64,000 bases of DNA from Cupriavidus gilardii (lineage in GTDB: Bacteria; Pseudomonadota; Gammaproteobacteria; Burkholderiales; Burkholderiaceae). Positions 16,585 to 27,168 of the stretch are shown here, piece by piece. The notes beneath the pieces are model-generated. The model made no database searches and was not told the origin of the DNA. It saw nothing but the letters and a program-made list of their open reading frames with translations. Each line of letters begins with the position of its first letter. Within the stretch, counting starts at the first letter, position 1. The stretch spans positions 248,001-312,000 of the forward strand of contig NZ_VZOV01000003.1 of assembly GCF_008801915.1 (NCBI RefSeq), written 5' to 3'. The translations under genes were made by a program, and so were the position numbers.

Positions 16585-18051
16585 CTAGCGCGACACCGCA
16601 GCTCCTGCCTCGGATCCCGTCGCCACCGCCGTCCCGGGGCCCTGCCATCCCCCGCCCAGCGCCTTGATCAACACCACGCTGGCACTGAGCTGCCGGCCGG
16701 CGATCGACAGCGCGGTGCGCTCGGCGGTATAGGCCGCGGTCTGCGCCGTCAGCACGTCGAGCAGGCCCGCGGTGCCTGCGCGATAGCGGTTGTTGACCAG
16801 CGACAGCGCCTCGCGCGCCGAGCGCAGCGCCTCGTTCTGTACCACCGCTTCCTGCTCGAGCAGGCGCGCCGCGGCCAGGTTGTCCTCGACCTCCTGGAAG
16901 GCCGTCAGCACCGTCTGCCGATAGCTGGCCACGGTCTGGTCGTAGACCGCGATGGCCTGTTCCTTGGCCGCGCTGCGCGCGCCGCCGTCGAACAGCGTCA
17001 GCGCCAGTTCCGGCCCGATCGACCAGATCCGGTTCGGCAGCGACAGCCAGCGCTCGAGCGAGCTCGACGTGAAGCCGCCCGCGGCCGACAGGCTCAGCGT
17101 CGGGTAATACGCGGCCTGCGCCACGCCGATCTGCGCGTTGGCGGCGGCGACGCGGCGCTCCGCCGCGCTGATGTCGGGGCGGCGCTCCAGCAACTGCGAC
17201 GGCACGGCCACCGGCACACGCGGCACCGTCTCGGCAAAGTCGATCGGTGCCAGCGAGAACGCGGCCGGCGGCTGCCCGGTCAGCACCGCGATCGCATGCT
17301 CGTACTGCGCGCGTTCGATCTGGATGTCGATCAGCTGCGCCTGCGCGCTCTTGAGCTGCGTCTCGGACTGCAGCACGTCCGAGCGCTGCGCGATGCCGGC
17401 CTGGTACTGGTTGCGCACCAACTGCAGCGATTTTTCGTAATCGGCGACGGTCCGCTGCAGCAGCGCCTGCTGCGCATCGGCGACGCGCAGCAGGAAATAG
17501 GTCTGCGCCAGCGTGGCCTGCGTCGACAGCAGCGTCGAGGCAAGGTCCGCCTCGCTCGCCTGTGCGCTCGCTTCGCTGCTTTCGACCTGGCGCCGCACCC
17601 GGCCCCACAGGTCCAGCTCCCAGCTGGCCGACAGCGTCGCGGTCTGTCCGCTGCTGATGTTGCCGTTGCCGCTGCGCGAGCGGTCCACGCTGGCCTGGGC
17701 GCCGACCACCGGGAAGTAGCCGGCGCGCGCCGCGCGCAGGATCGCGGTGGCTTGCCGGTACTGGGCCTCGGCGGCGGCGATGGTCTGGTTGGAGATCTTC
17801 ACGCGCGCCATCAGCGCGTCGAGCTGCGGATCGCCGAACACGGTCCACCAGTCGCCGCGCTGGCTCGCGTCGGCCGGCTCGGCGGGCTTCCATTGGCCCC
17901 ATTCGGCCGGCGCTTCCTTGAAGGCGGGCGTTACCGGCGCTTCGGGCCGCTGGTAGTCGGGACCGACCGCGCAGGCGCCAAGCAGCAGCGCGCAGGCCAT
18001 CACGACGCAGCGGGGCAGGGAGGAGGGGCGGGTCATCGCTTTCTGGGTCAT
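16585..18051 (-). CDS. outer-membrane factor of the RND efflux system (NodT/OpmB type)
   Basis: A 488-residue outer-membrane lipoprotein channel that completes the tripartite pump encoded just upstream. The lipoprotein signal ends LLLGAC near residue 26, followed by AVGPDYQRP, the standard start of this family. Two outer-membrane efflux repeats follow; RRPDISAAERRVAAANAQIG marks the second. The ATG at 18051 lies two bases after the stop of the mdtC-like gene, so it is the last gene of the operon. An alternative ATG is at 18036. Confidence 0.94.
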   Translation of the reverse strand: MTQKAMTRPSSLPRCVVMACALLLGACAVGPDYQRPEAPVTPAFKEAPAEWGQWKPAEPADASQRGDWWTVFGDPQLDALMARVKISNQTIAAAEAQYRQATAILRAARAGYFPVVGAQASVDRSRSGNGNISSGQTATLSASWELDLWGRVRRQVESSEASAQASEADLASTLLSTQATLAQTYFLLRVADAQQALLQRTVADYEKSLQLVRNQYQAGIAQRSDVLQSETQLKSAQAQLIDIQIERAQYEHAIAVLTGQPPAAFSLAPIDFAETVPRVPVAVPSQLLERRPDISAAERRVAAANAQIGVAQAAYYPTLSLSAAGGFTSSSLERWLSLPNRIWSIGPELALTLFDGGARSAAKEQAIAVYDQTVASYRQTVLTAFQEVEDNLAAARLLEQEAVVQNEALRSAREALSLVNNRYRAGTAGLLDVLTAQTAAYTAERTALSIAGRQLSASVVLIKALGGGWQGPGTAVATGSEAGAAVSR

Positions 18052-18053
18052 CG

Positions 18054-21000
18054 TCACGAATCGAGTCCGGCAGGCGTGGGCGCGGACGGCGCGCCGCCGC
18101 CGCCGTTGCCACGGCTGTTGCGGTGGGCCTGTCGGCGGTTGCGCCACGCCTGCCACTTCAGGCGCCAGCGGTCCAGCGTCAGGTAGACCACCGGCGTGGT
18201 GTACAGGGTCAGCAGCTGGCTGACCAGCAGGCCGCCGACGATCGAGATGCCGAGCGGCGCGCGCAGCTCCGCGCCGTCGCCGCGGCCGAGCGCCAGCGGC
18301 ACCGCGCCGAGCAGCGCCGCCATCGTCGTCATCATGATCGGGCGGAAGCGCAGCAGGCAGGCCTGATAGATCGCCTCGCGCGGCGTCAGCCCTTCGCGCC
18401 GTTCGGCATCGATCGCGAAGTCGATCATCATGATCGCGTTCTTCTTGACGATGCCGATCAGCAGGATCACGCCGATCAGCGCGATCACGCTGAACTCGGT
18501 GCCCGAGGCCAGCAGTGCCAGCAGCGCGCCGACGCCGGCCGACGGCAGCGTCGACAGGATCGTCAGCGGGTGCACATAGCTTTCGTACAGCACGCCCAGC
18601 ACGATGTAGATCGTGATCAGCGCCGCCAGGATCAGGATCGGCTGGCTGCGCAGCGACTCCTGGAAGGCGCTGGCGGTGCCGGCGAAATTGGCCTGCAGCG
18701 ATTCGGGCGCGCCGATCCGCGCCATTTCATGCTGGATGCGCTCGGTGGCCTGCGACAGCGACACGCCCTCGGCCAGGTTGAACGAGATCGTCGACGCGGC
18801 GAACTGGCCCTGGTGGTTGACCCCGAGCGGCGTATTGGTCGGCACCACGCGCGCGAACGCGGACAGCGGCACCCGATTGCCGGCGCCGGTGACCACATAG
18901 ATGTCCTTCAGCGCGTTCGGCCCCTGCAGGTACTCCTGGCTCAGCTCCATCACCACGCGATACTGGTTCAGCGGATGGTAGATCGTCGACACCAGCCGCT
19001 GGCCGAAGGCGTCGTTCAACAGCGAATCGACCTGCTGCATCGTGACGCCGAGCCGCGACGCGGTATCGCGATCGACGATCACCGAGGTCTGCAGGCCCTT
19101 GTCGTTGGTGTCGGTGTCGATGTCCTCGAGCTCCTTCAGGTTCGACAGCGCATTGCGGACCTTGGGCTCCCACGCGCGCAGCACCTCGAGGTCGTCCGAG
19201 CGCAGCGTGAACTGGTATTGCGAACTGCTCTGCCGGCCGCCGATGCGGATGTCCTGCACCGGCACCAGGAACAGGCTCGCGCCGGGCTCCTTGGCCAGCT
19301 TGCCGCGCAGCCGCGCGATCACCTCGTTGGCGGTCTCGGTGCGTTCCGACAGCGGCTTGAGCGTGACGAACATCTGCCCGGTATTGCGCTGCGAGCCGCC
19401 GGTAAAGCCCGTCACGTTGACCACCGCGGGGTCGGACTGCACGATGCGGATGAAGCTGTCGAGCTTCTGGCGCATCGCCTGGAACGAGGTGGCCTGGTCC
19501 GCGCGGATGAAGCCGATCAGCCGGCCGGTGTCCTGCTGCGGGAAGAAGCCCTTCGGCACGATCACGTAGAGCCAGACGTTCAGGCCGATCGTCACCAGCA
19601 GGATCAGCCAGACCAGCCGGCTGTGCCGCAGCGCGACCGACAGCGAGCGCGCATAGCGCTCGTTGATCCAGCCGAACACGCGCTCGCTGGCGCGATACCA
19701 GCGGCCGGGCGGGCGCTGGTGCCGCGGCTCGCGCAGCAGCCGCGCGCACATCATCGGCGTGGTCGTCAGCGAGACCACCAGCGACACCAGGATCGCCACC
19801 GACAGCGTGATCGCGAACTCCTGGAACAGCCGGCCGATGATGCCGCCCATCAGCAGCAGCGGAATGAACACCGCGATCAGCGACAGGCTCATCGAGATCA
19901 CGGTAAAGCCCACCTCGCGCGCGCCGCGCAGCGCCGCCTGCACCGGCCGCATGCCGGCCTCCAGATGGCGCGAGATGTTCTCCAGCACGACGATCGCATC
20001 GTCGACGACGAAGCCGGTGGCGATCGTCAGCGCCATCAGCGACAGGTTGTTCAGCGAGAAGCCGGCCAGGTACATCACGGTGAAGGTGCCGATCAGCGAC
20101 ACCGGCACCGCGACGCTGGGGATCAGCGTGGCGCGCACGTTGCGCAGGAACAGGAACACCACCATGATCACCAGCGCGACAGAGATGATCAGCGTGTGCT
20201 CGACCTCGCGCAGCGACGCGCGGATGGTCGGCGTGCGGTCCATCATCACGTCCATCGAGATCGCGGCCGGGATCATCTGGCGCAGCGTCGGCAGCATCTC
20301 ATTGACGCGATCGACGGTCTCGATGATGTTGGCGCCGGGCGAGCGGTTCAGCACCAGCAGCACCGAGGGCTCGCCGTTGGCCGAGCCGGCGTTGCGCACG
20401 TCCTGCACCGAATCGGTCACGGTGGCGACATCGGACAGCCGCACCGGCACCGCGAAGGAATTGGGGCCTCTGGTTGCCGCATTGCTGCCGGCCGCGTTGT
20501 TGACCGTGGTGGTCGTCGTGCCGCCCGCGGTCACCGTGGTCGTGGTCACGCCGTTGACGGTGGTGGTGCGCACCGTGCCGCCCGAGGTCGCGCTCGACGT
20601 GCTGGCGATCAGCGCGCCGGCGGTGGTGGTCGAATAGCTGCCCGGCGTCGCATAGCGGATGATCAGCGGCATGTAGTCTTCCGCCTTCATCGCCTGGTCG
20701 TTGGCATAGATCTGCCAGGCCTTGCTGTCGTTCTCGACCACGCCCAGCGGCCGGTTCGCATTGGTCGCGCTGATCGCGTTGCGCACGTCGGACAGCGCGA
20801 TGCCGTACTTGTTCAGCGCGGTGGGATTGAGCGAGACCCGCACCGCCGGCAGCGAGGCGCCGCCGATCGTCACCTGGCCGACGCCCTCGATCTGCGACAG
20901 CTTCTGCGCGAGGATGGTCGAGGCGGCGTCGTACAGCTGGCCGCGCGTCATCGTCGGCGAGGTCAGCGCGATGATCATGATCGGCGCGTCCGACGGATTG

Positions 21001-21395
21001 ACCTTGCGGTAGGTCGGATTGCCCGGCAGGCTGCTCGGCAGCGTCGCGCGCGAGGCGTTGATCGCCGCCTGCACGTCGCGCGCGGCGCCGTCGATGTCGC
21101 GCGACAGGTCGAACTGCAGCACGATCCGCGTGGAGCCCAGCGAGCTGCTCGAGGTGATCTCGTTGACGCCGGCGATCGAGCCGAGCGCGCGCTCCAGCGG
21201 CGTCGCCACGGTGGCGGCCATGGTCTCCGGGCTCGCGCCCGGGAGCGACGCCGACACCGAGATGGTCGGATAGTCGACCTGCGGCAGCGGCGACACCGGC
21301 AGCATCCGCAGCGCGGCCAGCCCCGCCAGCAGGATGCCCAGCGTCAGCAGCGCGGTCGCGACCGGCCGGTGGATGAAGATGGCCGACAGGTTCAT
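18054..21395 (-). CDS. mdtC: RND multidrug efflux permease, MdtC/MuxC type
   Basis: A 1113-residue inner-membrane proton-drug antiporter with the usual 12 membrane helices and two large periplasmic loops. [14 protein letters not shown] in helix 4 carries the proton-relay aspartates. It pairs with the MdtB-like protein to form a heterotrimer, as in MdtBC and MuxBC. The start ATG overlaps the mdtB stop by four bases. It is longer than typical members because of a Thr/Val/Asn-rich stretch at residues about 252-311, in the first periplasmic porter domain. Confidence 0.95.
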   Translation of the reverse strand: MNLSAIFIHRPVATALLTLGILLAGLAALRMLPVSPLPQVDYPTISVSASLPGASPETMAATVATPLERALGSIAGVNEITSSSSLGSTRIVLQFDLSRDIDGAARDVQAAINASRATLPSSLPGNPTYRKVNPSDAPIMIIALTSPTMTRGQLYDAASTILAQKLSQIEGVGQVTIGGASLPAVRVSLNPTALNKYGIALSDVRNAISATNANRPLGVVENDSKAWQIYANDQAMKAEDYMPLIIRYATPGSYSTTTAGALIASTSSATSGGTVRTTTVNGVTTTTVTAGGTTTTTVNNAAGSNAATRGPNSFAVPVRLSDVATVTDSVQDVRNAGSANGEPSVLLVLNRSPGANIIETVDRVNEMLPTLRQMIPAAISMDVMMDRTPTIRASLREVEHTLIISVALVIMVVFLFLRNVRATLIPSVAVPVSLIGTFTVMYLAGFSLNNLSLMALTIATGFVVDDAIVVLENISRHLEAGMRPVQAALRGAREVGFTVISMSLSLIAVFIPLLLMGGIIGRLFQEFAITLSVAILVSLVVSLTTTPMMCARLLREPRHQRPPGRWYRASERVFGWINERYARSLSVALRHSRLVWLILLVTIGLNVWLYVIVPKGFFPQQDTGRLIGFIRADQATSFQAMRQKLDSFIRIVQSDPAVVNVTGFTGGSQRNTGQMFVTLKPLSERTETANEVIARLRGKLAKEPGASLFLVPVQDIRIGGRQSSSQYQFTLRSDDLEVLRAWEPKVRNALSNLKELEDIDTDTNDKGLQTSVIVDRDTASRLGVTMQQVDSLLNDAFGQRLVSTIYHPLNQYRVVMELSQEYLQGPNALKDIYVVTGAGNRVPLSAFARVVPTNTPLGVNHQGQFAASTISFNLAEGVSLSQATERIQHEMARIGAPESLQANFAGTASAFQESLRSQPILILAALITIYIVLGVLYESYVHPLTILSTLPSAGVGALLALLASGTEFSVIALIGVILLIGIVKKNAIMMIDFAIDAERREGLTPREAIYQACLLRFRPIMMTTMAALLGAVPLALGRGDGAELRAPLGISIVGGLLVSQLLTLYTTPVVYLTLDRWRLKWQAWRNRRQAHRNSRGNGGGGAPSAPTPAGLDS

Positions 21396-24300
21396 GGCGC
21401 CCTCGGCGGCTCGGTACCCGGCGTGCCGCCGGGGCCGAAGTCCGCGTCCCGATCGGCGTCCGGATCGCCGAAGCGGCGGCGCCGCCAGCCCTTGAGCCGG
21501 CCGGCGACCCGGTCGAACGCCAGGTAGATCACCGGCGTGGTGAACAGCGTCAGCACCTGGCTGACCAGCAGCCCGCCGACCATCGTGATGCCCAGCGGCC
21601 GGCGCAGCTCCGAACCGATGCCGGTGCCCAGCATCATCGGCAGCGCGGCCAGCAGCGCCGCCATCGTCGTCATCAGGATCGGCCGGAAGCGCAGCAGGCA
21701 GGCCTCGAAGATCGCGTCGCGCGGCGCCATGCCGCGTTCGCGCTCGGCCTCGAGCGCGAAGTCGATCATCATGATCGCGTTCTTCTTGACGATGCCGATC
21801 AGCAGGATGATGCCGATGATCGCGATGATGCCCAGGTCATGGCCGGCCAGCAGCAGCGCCAGCAGCGCGCCGACGCCGGCCGACGGCAGCGTCGACAGGA
21901 TCGTCACCGGATGGATCGTGCTCTCGTACAGCACGCCGAGCACGATGTACATCGTGACCACCGCGGCCAAAATCAGCCACAGCGTGTTCGACAGCGACGC
22001 GCTGAACGCCAGCGCCGCGCCCTGGAACGTGGTCTGCATCGAGATCGGCAGGCCGATCTCCTGCTCGACCTGCTTGATCTTGTCGACGGCGTGGCCCAGC
22101 GACGCGCCCTGCGCCAGGTTGAACGAGATCGTCGCAGCCGGGAACTGGCCCTGGTGGTTGATCACCAGCGGCCCGGTGCGCTCGCTGATGCGGGCGAAGG
22201 CGCCCAGCGGCACCTGTCCGCCGGACGAGGAGGGCAGCCGCAGCTCGGCCACCGCCTGCGGGTTGTCGCGGAATTCCGGCATGGCCTCCAGCACCACGCG
22301 GTACTGGCTCGACTGCGTGAAGATCGTCGACACCAGCCGCTGGCCGTAGGCGCTGTACAGCGCGCTGTCGATCACCGCGGTGGTGATGCCGAAGCGGGCC
22401 GCCGCGTCGCGGTCGATGTCGACGTAGACGCGCAGGCCGTTGTTCTGCTGGTCGGTGGCGACGTCGCGGAATTCGGGTTCCTCCTTCAGCCGCTCGACCA
22501 GCTTCGGCACCCAGGTCGCCAGCGTCTGCGGGTCGGGGTCTTCGACCGTGAACTGGTATTGCGTGCGCGAGACCCGGTCCTCGATGGTCAGGTCCTGCAC
22601 CGGCTGCATGTACAGCGAGACGCCGCCCATCTCTTCCACCGCGGCCTGCAGCCGCTCGGCGACCGTCGCGATGTCGTCGCGCTCGCCCTTGGGCTTCAGG
22701 TTGATCAGCATGCGGCCGGCGTTCATCGTGGTGTTGGTGCCGTCGACGCCGATGAAGGCGGACACGCTCTGCACCGCCGGATCCTTCAGCACGACTTCCG
22801 ACACCGCGCGCTGCTTCTGCGACATCGCCTGGAACGAGATGCTCTGCGAGGCTTCGGTGACGCCCTGGATCACGCCGGTGTCCTGCACCGGGAAGAAGCC
22901 CTTCGGAATCGCCAGGTACAGCACCACGGTCAGCGCCAGCGTGCCGATCGCGACCAGCAGCGTCGCGCGCTGCCGGCCCAGCACCCAGTTCAGGGCGCGG
23001 CCGTAGCGCTCGATCACGCGGTCGAAGAAGGCGCCGGTGGCGCGGTGAAAGCGCGGCAGCTGGTCCTCGGGCACGTGGCGCAGCATCCGTGCGCACATCA
23101 TCGGCGTCAGCGTCAGCGAGACCACCGCCGAGATCAGGATCGACACCGCCAGCGTGACCGCGAACTCGCGGAACAGCCGGCCGACCACATCGCCCATGAA
23201 CAGCAGCGGGATCAGCACCGCCACCAGCGAGAACGTCAGCGAGATGATGGTGAAGCCGATCTGCTTCGAGCCCTTGAGCGCGGCCGCCATCGGCGACTCG
23301 CCCTTCTCGATGTAGCGCATGATGTTTTCGATCATCACGATGGCGTCGTCGACGACGAAGCCGGTCGCGATGGTCAGCGCCATCAGCGTCAGGTTGTTGA
23401 TCGAGAAGCCGGCCAGGTACATCACGCCGAACGTGCCGACCAGCGACAGCGGCACCGCCACGCCGGGAATCACCGTCGCCGGCACGTTGCGCAGGAACAG
23501 GAAGATCACCATCACCACCAGCGCGATCGCCAGCAGCAGTTCGATCTCGACGTCGTGCACCGAGGCGCGGATCGTGGTGGTGCGGTCGGTCAGCACCTCG
23601 GCCTTGACCGAGGCCGGCAGCGAGGCCTGCAGCTGCGGCAGCATCGTCTTGATGCGGTCGACCACGGCGATCACGTTGGCGCCGGGCTGACGCTGGATGT
23701 TGACGACGATGGCCGGCTTGCCGTTGGCCCACGCGGCCAGCCGCGAGTTTTCCGGGCCGTCGACGATGGTGGCCACGTCGGTGATGCGGATCGGCGCGCC
23801 GTTCTGGTAGCCGATGATGATCTGGCGGTATTCGTCGGCCGAGCGCAGCTGGTCGTTGGCGTCGATCGTCGAGGCGCGCGCCGGGCCGTCGAAGCTGCCC
23901 TTGGCGCCGTTGACGTTGGCCGCGCCGATCGCGGTGCGCAGGTCGTCGATCGACATGCCGAGCGCTGCCAGCGCGGCCGGATTGGCCTGGATGCGCACGG
24001 CCGGGCGCTGGCCGCCGCTGATGGTGACCAGACCCACGCCCTGGATCTGCGAGATCTTCTGCGCCACGCGCGTATCGACCAGGTCCTGCAGCTTGGGCAG
24101 CGGCAGCGTGTCCGACGTCATCGCCAGCGTCAGGATCGGCGCGTCGGCGGGATTGACCTTGCTGTAGACCGGCGGCATCGGCAGGTCGCCCGGCAGCAGG
24201 TTGCTGCCGGCGTTGATGGCGGCCTGCACCTCCTGCTCGGCGACGTCGAGCGGCAGCGTCAGGTCGAACTGCAGCGTGATCACCGACGCGCCGCCCGACG

Positions 24301-24550
24301 AGGACGACGACATCTGCTTGAGCCCGGGCATCTGGCCGAACTGGCGCTCCAGCGGCGCGGTCACCGCCGAGGTCATCACGTCGGGGCTGGCGCCCGGATA
24401 CAGCGTGGTGACCTGGATGGTCGGGTAGTCGACCTCGGGCAGCGCCGACAACGGCAGCATCCGGTAGGCGACCAGCCCGGACAGCAGGATCGCGAGCATC
24501 AGCAGCGCGGTGGCGACCGGCCGCTCGATGAATAGACGTGACGGGTTCAT
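21392..24550 (-). CDS. mdtB: RND multidrug efflux permease, MdtB/MuxB type
   Basis: A 1052-residue RND permease that starts [19 protein letters not shown]. The helix 4 relay motif is [14 protein letters not shown] and the distal lysine lies in [15 protein letters not shown]. The length is normal for the family. It follows the membrane fusion protein gene by 31 bases and overlaps the next permease gene (ATGA), so the two permeases are translationally coupled. Two different permeases in one operon is the hallmark of MdtABC/MuxABC systems. Confidence 0.95.
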   Translation of the reverse strand: MNPSRLFIERPVATALLMLAILLSGLVAYRMLPLSALPEVDYPTIQVTTLYPGASPDVMTSAVTAPLERQFGQMPGLKQMSSSSSGGASVITLQFDLTLPLDVAEQEVQAAINAGSNLLPGDLPMPPVYSKVNPADAPILTLAMTSDTLPLPKLQDLVDTRVAQKISQIQGVGLVTISGGQRPAVRIQANPAALAALGMSIDDLRTAIGAANVNGAKGSFDGPARASTIDANDQLRSADEYRQIIIGYQNGAPIRITDVATIVDGPENSRLAAWANGKPAIVVNIQRQPGANVIAVVDRIKTMLPQLQASLPASVKAEVLTDRTTTIRASVHDVEIELLLAIALVVMVIFLFLRNVPATVIPGVAVPLSLVGTFGVMYLAGFSINNLTLMALTIATGFVVDDAIVMIENIMRYIEKGESPMAAALKGSKQIGFTIISLTFSLVAVLIPLLFMGDVVGRLFREFAVTLAVSILISAVVSLTLTPMMCARMLRHVPEDQLPRFHRATGAFFDRVIERYGRALNWVLGRQRATLLVAIGTLALTVVLYLAIPKGFFPVQDTGVIQGVTEASQSISFQAMSQKQRAVSEVVLKDPAVQSVSAFIGVDGTNTTMNAGRMLINLKPKGERDDIATVAERLQAAVEEMGGVSLYMQPVQDLTIEDRVSRTQYQFTVEDPDPQTLATWVPKLVERLKEEPEFRDVATDQQNNGLRVYVDIDRDAAARFGITTAVIDSALYSAYGQRLVSTIFTQSSQYRVVLEAMPEFRDNPQAVAELRLPSSSGGQVPLGAFARISERTGPLVINHQGQFPAATISFNLAQGASLGHAVDKIKQVEQEIGLPISMQTTFQGAALAFSASLSNTLWLILAAVVTMYIVLGVLYESTIHPVTILSTLPSAGVGALLALLLAGHDLGIIAIIGIILLIGIVKKNAIMMIDFALEAERERGMAPRDAIFEACLLRFRPILMTTMAALLAALPMMLGTGIGSELRRPLGITMVGGLLVSQVLTLFTTPVIYLAFDRVAGRLKGWRRRRFGDPDADRDADFGPGGTPGTEPPRAP

Positions 24551-24581
24551 GCAGCGTCCTCGGTACGGCTACGGCGCGGGC

Positions 24582-26144
24582 TCATTGGCGCGGTGCCGGC
24601 GCGGCGGCGGAGGCGGGGGCCGCGGACGGGCTCGCGGATGGCGCGGCGCCGGCGGCCGGCGCGCTGGCGCCGTCCTGCGGACGCGGACCGCGCGGTCCGG
24701 CGGCCTCCGGGCCCGAAGCGCCCCCGGCACGAAGTCGGCGGCCACGCGCGCGCGGCTCGCTGGCCGGAGCCACCGCCGCGGCGCGCGCCGCCGGATCGAC
24801 GGTCTGCACCGTCATGCCTTCGCGCAGCCGGTCTGCGCCGTCGACCACGACGCGCTGGCCGGCCTGCACGCCGCGCAGCACGGCGGTCTGCTCGCCGTCG
24901 CTCGGTCCCAGCGCGACGGTCTGCACCTTGACCTTGTTCTGCTGGTCGACCACGTAGACGAAGGTGCCCTGCTGGCCGCGCTGGATCGCCGCGACCGGCA
25001 CCACGGTGGCGCCGGCCAGCGTATCGACGCGCATCCGCACATTGACGAACTGGTTCGGGAACAGCATGCCGTCGTCATTGCGGAACACGGCCTTGAGCCG
25101 CACGGTGCCGGTGGTGGTATCGATCTGGTTGTCGGTGGTCAGCAGCGTGCCGTCGGCCAGCTTGTTGCGCGCCTGGCGGTCCCAGGCCTGCACCGGCAGC
25201 GTCTGGCCGGCGTTCAGCTGCCTGAGCACACTGGGCAGGTTGTCCTCCGGGATCGAGAACAGCACGGCGATCGGCTGGATCTGCGTGATCAGCGCGATGC
25301 CGTTGGCATCCGAGGTGCTGACGATATTGCCCGGGTCGACCTGGCGCAGGCCGATGCGGCCCGAGGTCGGCGCCTTGATGCGGGTGTAGCCCAGCTGCAG
25401 GCGCGCGTTGTCGACGTTGGCCTGGTCGGTCTTGACCACGCCCTCGTACTGGCGCACCAGCGCGTCCTGCGTGTCGACCTGCTGCTTGGCGATCGAATCC
25501 TGCGCCAGCAGCGTGCGATAGCGCTGCTGGTCGATGCGCGCGTTCTGCAGCAGCGCCTGGTCGCGCGCCAGCTGGCCCAGCGCCTGGTCGAGCGCGGCCT
25601 GGAACGGACGTGGGTCGATCTCGGCCAGCAGGTCGCCGGCCTTGACCATCTGGCCCTCCTTGAACAGCACGCGCAGCAGCGGGCCGGAGACCTGCGCGCG
25701 CACCGTGACGTTGGCGACCGGGGTCACGTTGCCCAGGCCATTGAGCACCACGTCCATATCGCGCTGCACGACCGGGCTGACCACCACCGGCGCGGCCGGG
25801 CCGCTCATGCCGCGGCCGGGACCCCCTGGGCCGCCCGGTCCGCCGGGGATGCGGCCGCCGGGGCCTGGCTGGCCCGCCTGGCCGGCATCGGACGCGCCGC
25901 GCTGGCTGTACCAGTACCAGCCGCCGCCGGCCAGCAGAAGCACCAGCAGGCCGGCGATCCAGGCGCCGCGCCGGCCGCGCCGGGGCGAGCCGGCGGCAGG
26001 CCGGACGGGGTCGCGGCCGCGATGCGGGCCGGAGCCGGACCCTTCAGCGGGCCGGCCGGCGGGCGCCTCGGTGGAGGCATCGATCGGATGATCCTCGCCG
26101 TGGGTCGTGGGTTTGGCGGGCGGATTGGAGTCGGGATTGGCCAT
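24582..26144 (-). CDS. mdtA: RND efflux membrane fusion protein, MdtA/MuxA type
   Basis: A 520-residue periplasmic adaptor linking the permeases to the outer-membrane factor. A single membrane anchor (AWIAGLLVLLLAGGGWYWY) follows an unusually long polar N-terminal tail of about 60 residues, then a Gly/Pro-rich linker. The lipoyl/barrel core includes VSGPLLRVLFKEGQMVKAGD and TRIKAPTSGRIGLRQVDPG. The C terminus is an Ala/Pro/Ser tail of about 60 residues. The operon is divergent from a two-component pair, its likely regulator, as mdtABC-baeSR is in enterics. Confidence 0.94.
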   Translation of the reverse strand: MANPDSNPPAKPTTHGEDHPIDASTEAPAGRPAEGSGSGPHRGRDPVRPAAGSPRRGRRGAWIAGLLVLLLAGGGWYWYSQRGASDAGQAGQPGPGGRIPGGPGGPGGPGRGMSGPAAPVVVSPVVQRDMDVVLNGLGNVTPVANVTVRAQVSGPLLRVLFKEGQMVKAGDLLAEIDPRPFQAALDQALGQLARDQALLQNARIDQQRYRTLLAQDSIAKQQVDTQDALVRQYEGVVKTDQANVDNARLQLGYTRIKAPTSGRIGLRQVDPGNIVSTSDANGIALITQIQPIAVLFSIPEDNLPSVLRQLNAGQTLPVQAWDRQARNKLADGTLLTTDNQIDTTTGTVRLKAVFRNDDGMLFPNQFVNVRMRVDTLAGATVVPVAAIQRGQQGTFVYVVDQQNKVKVQTVALGPSDGEQTAVLRGVQAGQRVVVDGADRLREGMTVQTVDPAARAAAVAPASEPRARGRRLRAGGASGPEAAGPRGPRPQDGASAPAAGAAPSASPSAAPASAAAPAPRQ

Positions 26145-26338
26145 GCACTGGGTCCTGAAGCGGTCCTGAAGCGGGGTCCTGCGCACGCTCGGTGCGCGGC
26201 CCTTCTGATCGATGGAAAGACGCAGAAGTATGCCGCAACGGTCAGGGCCGGCTCCGGATGCGGAGCGGGCCCCACCTGCGGCGACGTCGCAAGGATACGG
26301 CGTGAGGCGGGGCAGACCTATGTCGGCACGGAAGGGCT

Positions 26339-26351
26339 TTATTACAGATAA
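26339..26351. promoter_or_regulatory. AT-rich inverted repeat in the mdtA-regulator intergenic region
   Basis: TTAT-N5-ATAA lies in the only AT-rich patch of the 283-base gap between the divergent mdtA and response-regulator genes. It could be a promoter element or response-regulator site. Nothing else is recognised in this gap. Confidence 0.3.
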
Positions 26352-26427
26352 TTACCAGCGCCCCCGGTGTAACTTGCCGAAACAACATTGCGGCGGCCCG
26401 GCCGGCGTGCCTGTTTATCATCCGGCT

Positions 26428-27168
26428 ATGCGATCCAATCAGCCCACCCAGATCCTGGTCGTCGACGACGATCCCGACTTGCGCGACCTGCTGCGCGAAT
26501 ACCTGACCCAGCAAGGCTTCGCCGTTTCCGTGCTGCACGACGGCGACGGCCTGCAGGCCCGCCTCGAGCGCGAGCGTCCGGCGCTGATCGTGCTCGATCT
26601 GATGATGCCAAAGGTCGACGGCCTGACCGCGCTGCGCAAGCTGCGCGCGCGCAACGACGATATCCCGGTGATCCTGCTGACCGCGCGCAGCGACGAGATC
26701 GACCGCATCGTCGGCCTCGAGATCGGCGCCGACGATTACCTCGGCAAGCCGTTCTCGCCGCGCGAGCTGCTGGCCCGGATCAACGCGGTGCTGCGCCGCA
26801 AGCTGGCGCGTCCGGCGGCGGCTCCCGAAGACCGCGACAGCGTCAGCTTCGGCCCGTTCAAGGTCGACTTCCGCCAGCGCACGCTGGTGCGGTCCGGCCA
26901 GGCGCTGCCGATCAGCGACACCGAATTCGCGCTGCTGAAGCTGCTGCTGATGCATCCGCTTGAGGTGCTGTCGCGCGAGCGCATCGTCGAACTGATGTAC
27001 GGCGCGGCCAGCGGCGTCAGCGACCGCGGTATCGACGTGCAGATCTGGCGCCTGCGCCGGCTGCTCGACGAGGACGCGCAGCGGCCGCGCTATATCCAGA
27101 CGGTGCGCGGGCGGGGCTACACCTTCGTGCCCGACGAGGCCGATCACGCGGACCAGGCCGCCTCATGA
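26428..27168 (+). CDS. OmpR-family response regulator
   Basis: A 246-residue DNA-binding regulator. The receiver domain has the acidic pocket VVDDDPD near residue 13, the phosphorylated aspartate in VLDLMMP near 57 and the lysine in GKPFSPREL near 107. The C-terminal winged helix ends YIQTVRGRGYTFVPDE. It overlaps the kinase gene by four bases. OmpR and RisA are close relatives in Burkholderiales; location beside an RND operon suggests it could also act on efflux. The ATG at 26428 gives the normal short N terminus. Confidence 0.93.
   Translation: MRSNQPTQILVVDDDPDLRDLLREYLTQQGFAVSVLHDGDGLQARLERERPALIVLDLMMPKVDGLTALRKLRARNDDIPVILLTARSDEIDRIVGLEIGADDYLGKPFSPRELLARINAVLRRKLARPAAAPEDRDSVSFGPFKVDFRQRTLVRSGQALPISDTEFALLKLLLMHPLEVLSRERIVELMYGAASGVSDRGIDVQIWRLRRLLDEDAQRPRYIQTVRGRGYTFVPDEADHADQAAS

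Noticed and set aside
18123..21527. Very long open frame antisense to the mdtC-like gene
   Set aside because: It is rich in Arg, Gln, His and Asp with no hydrophobic pattern, as expected of an antisense frame in high-GC DNA, while the minus strand encodes a complete RND permease.
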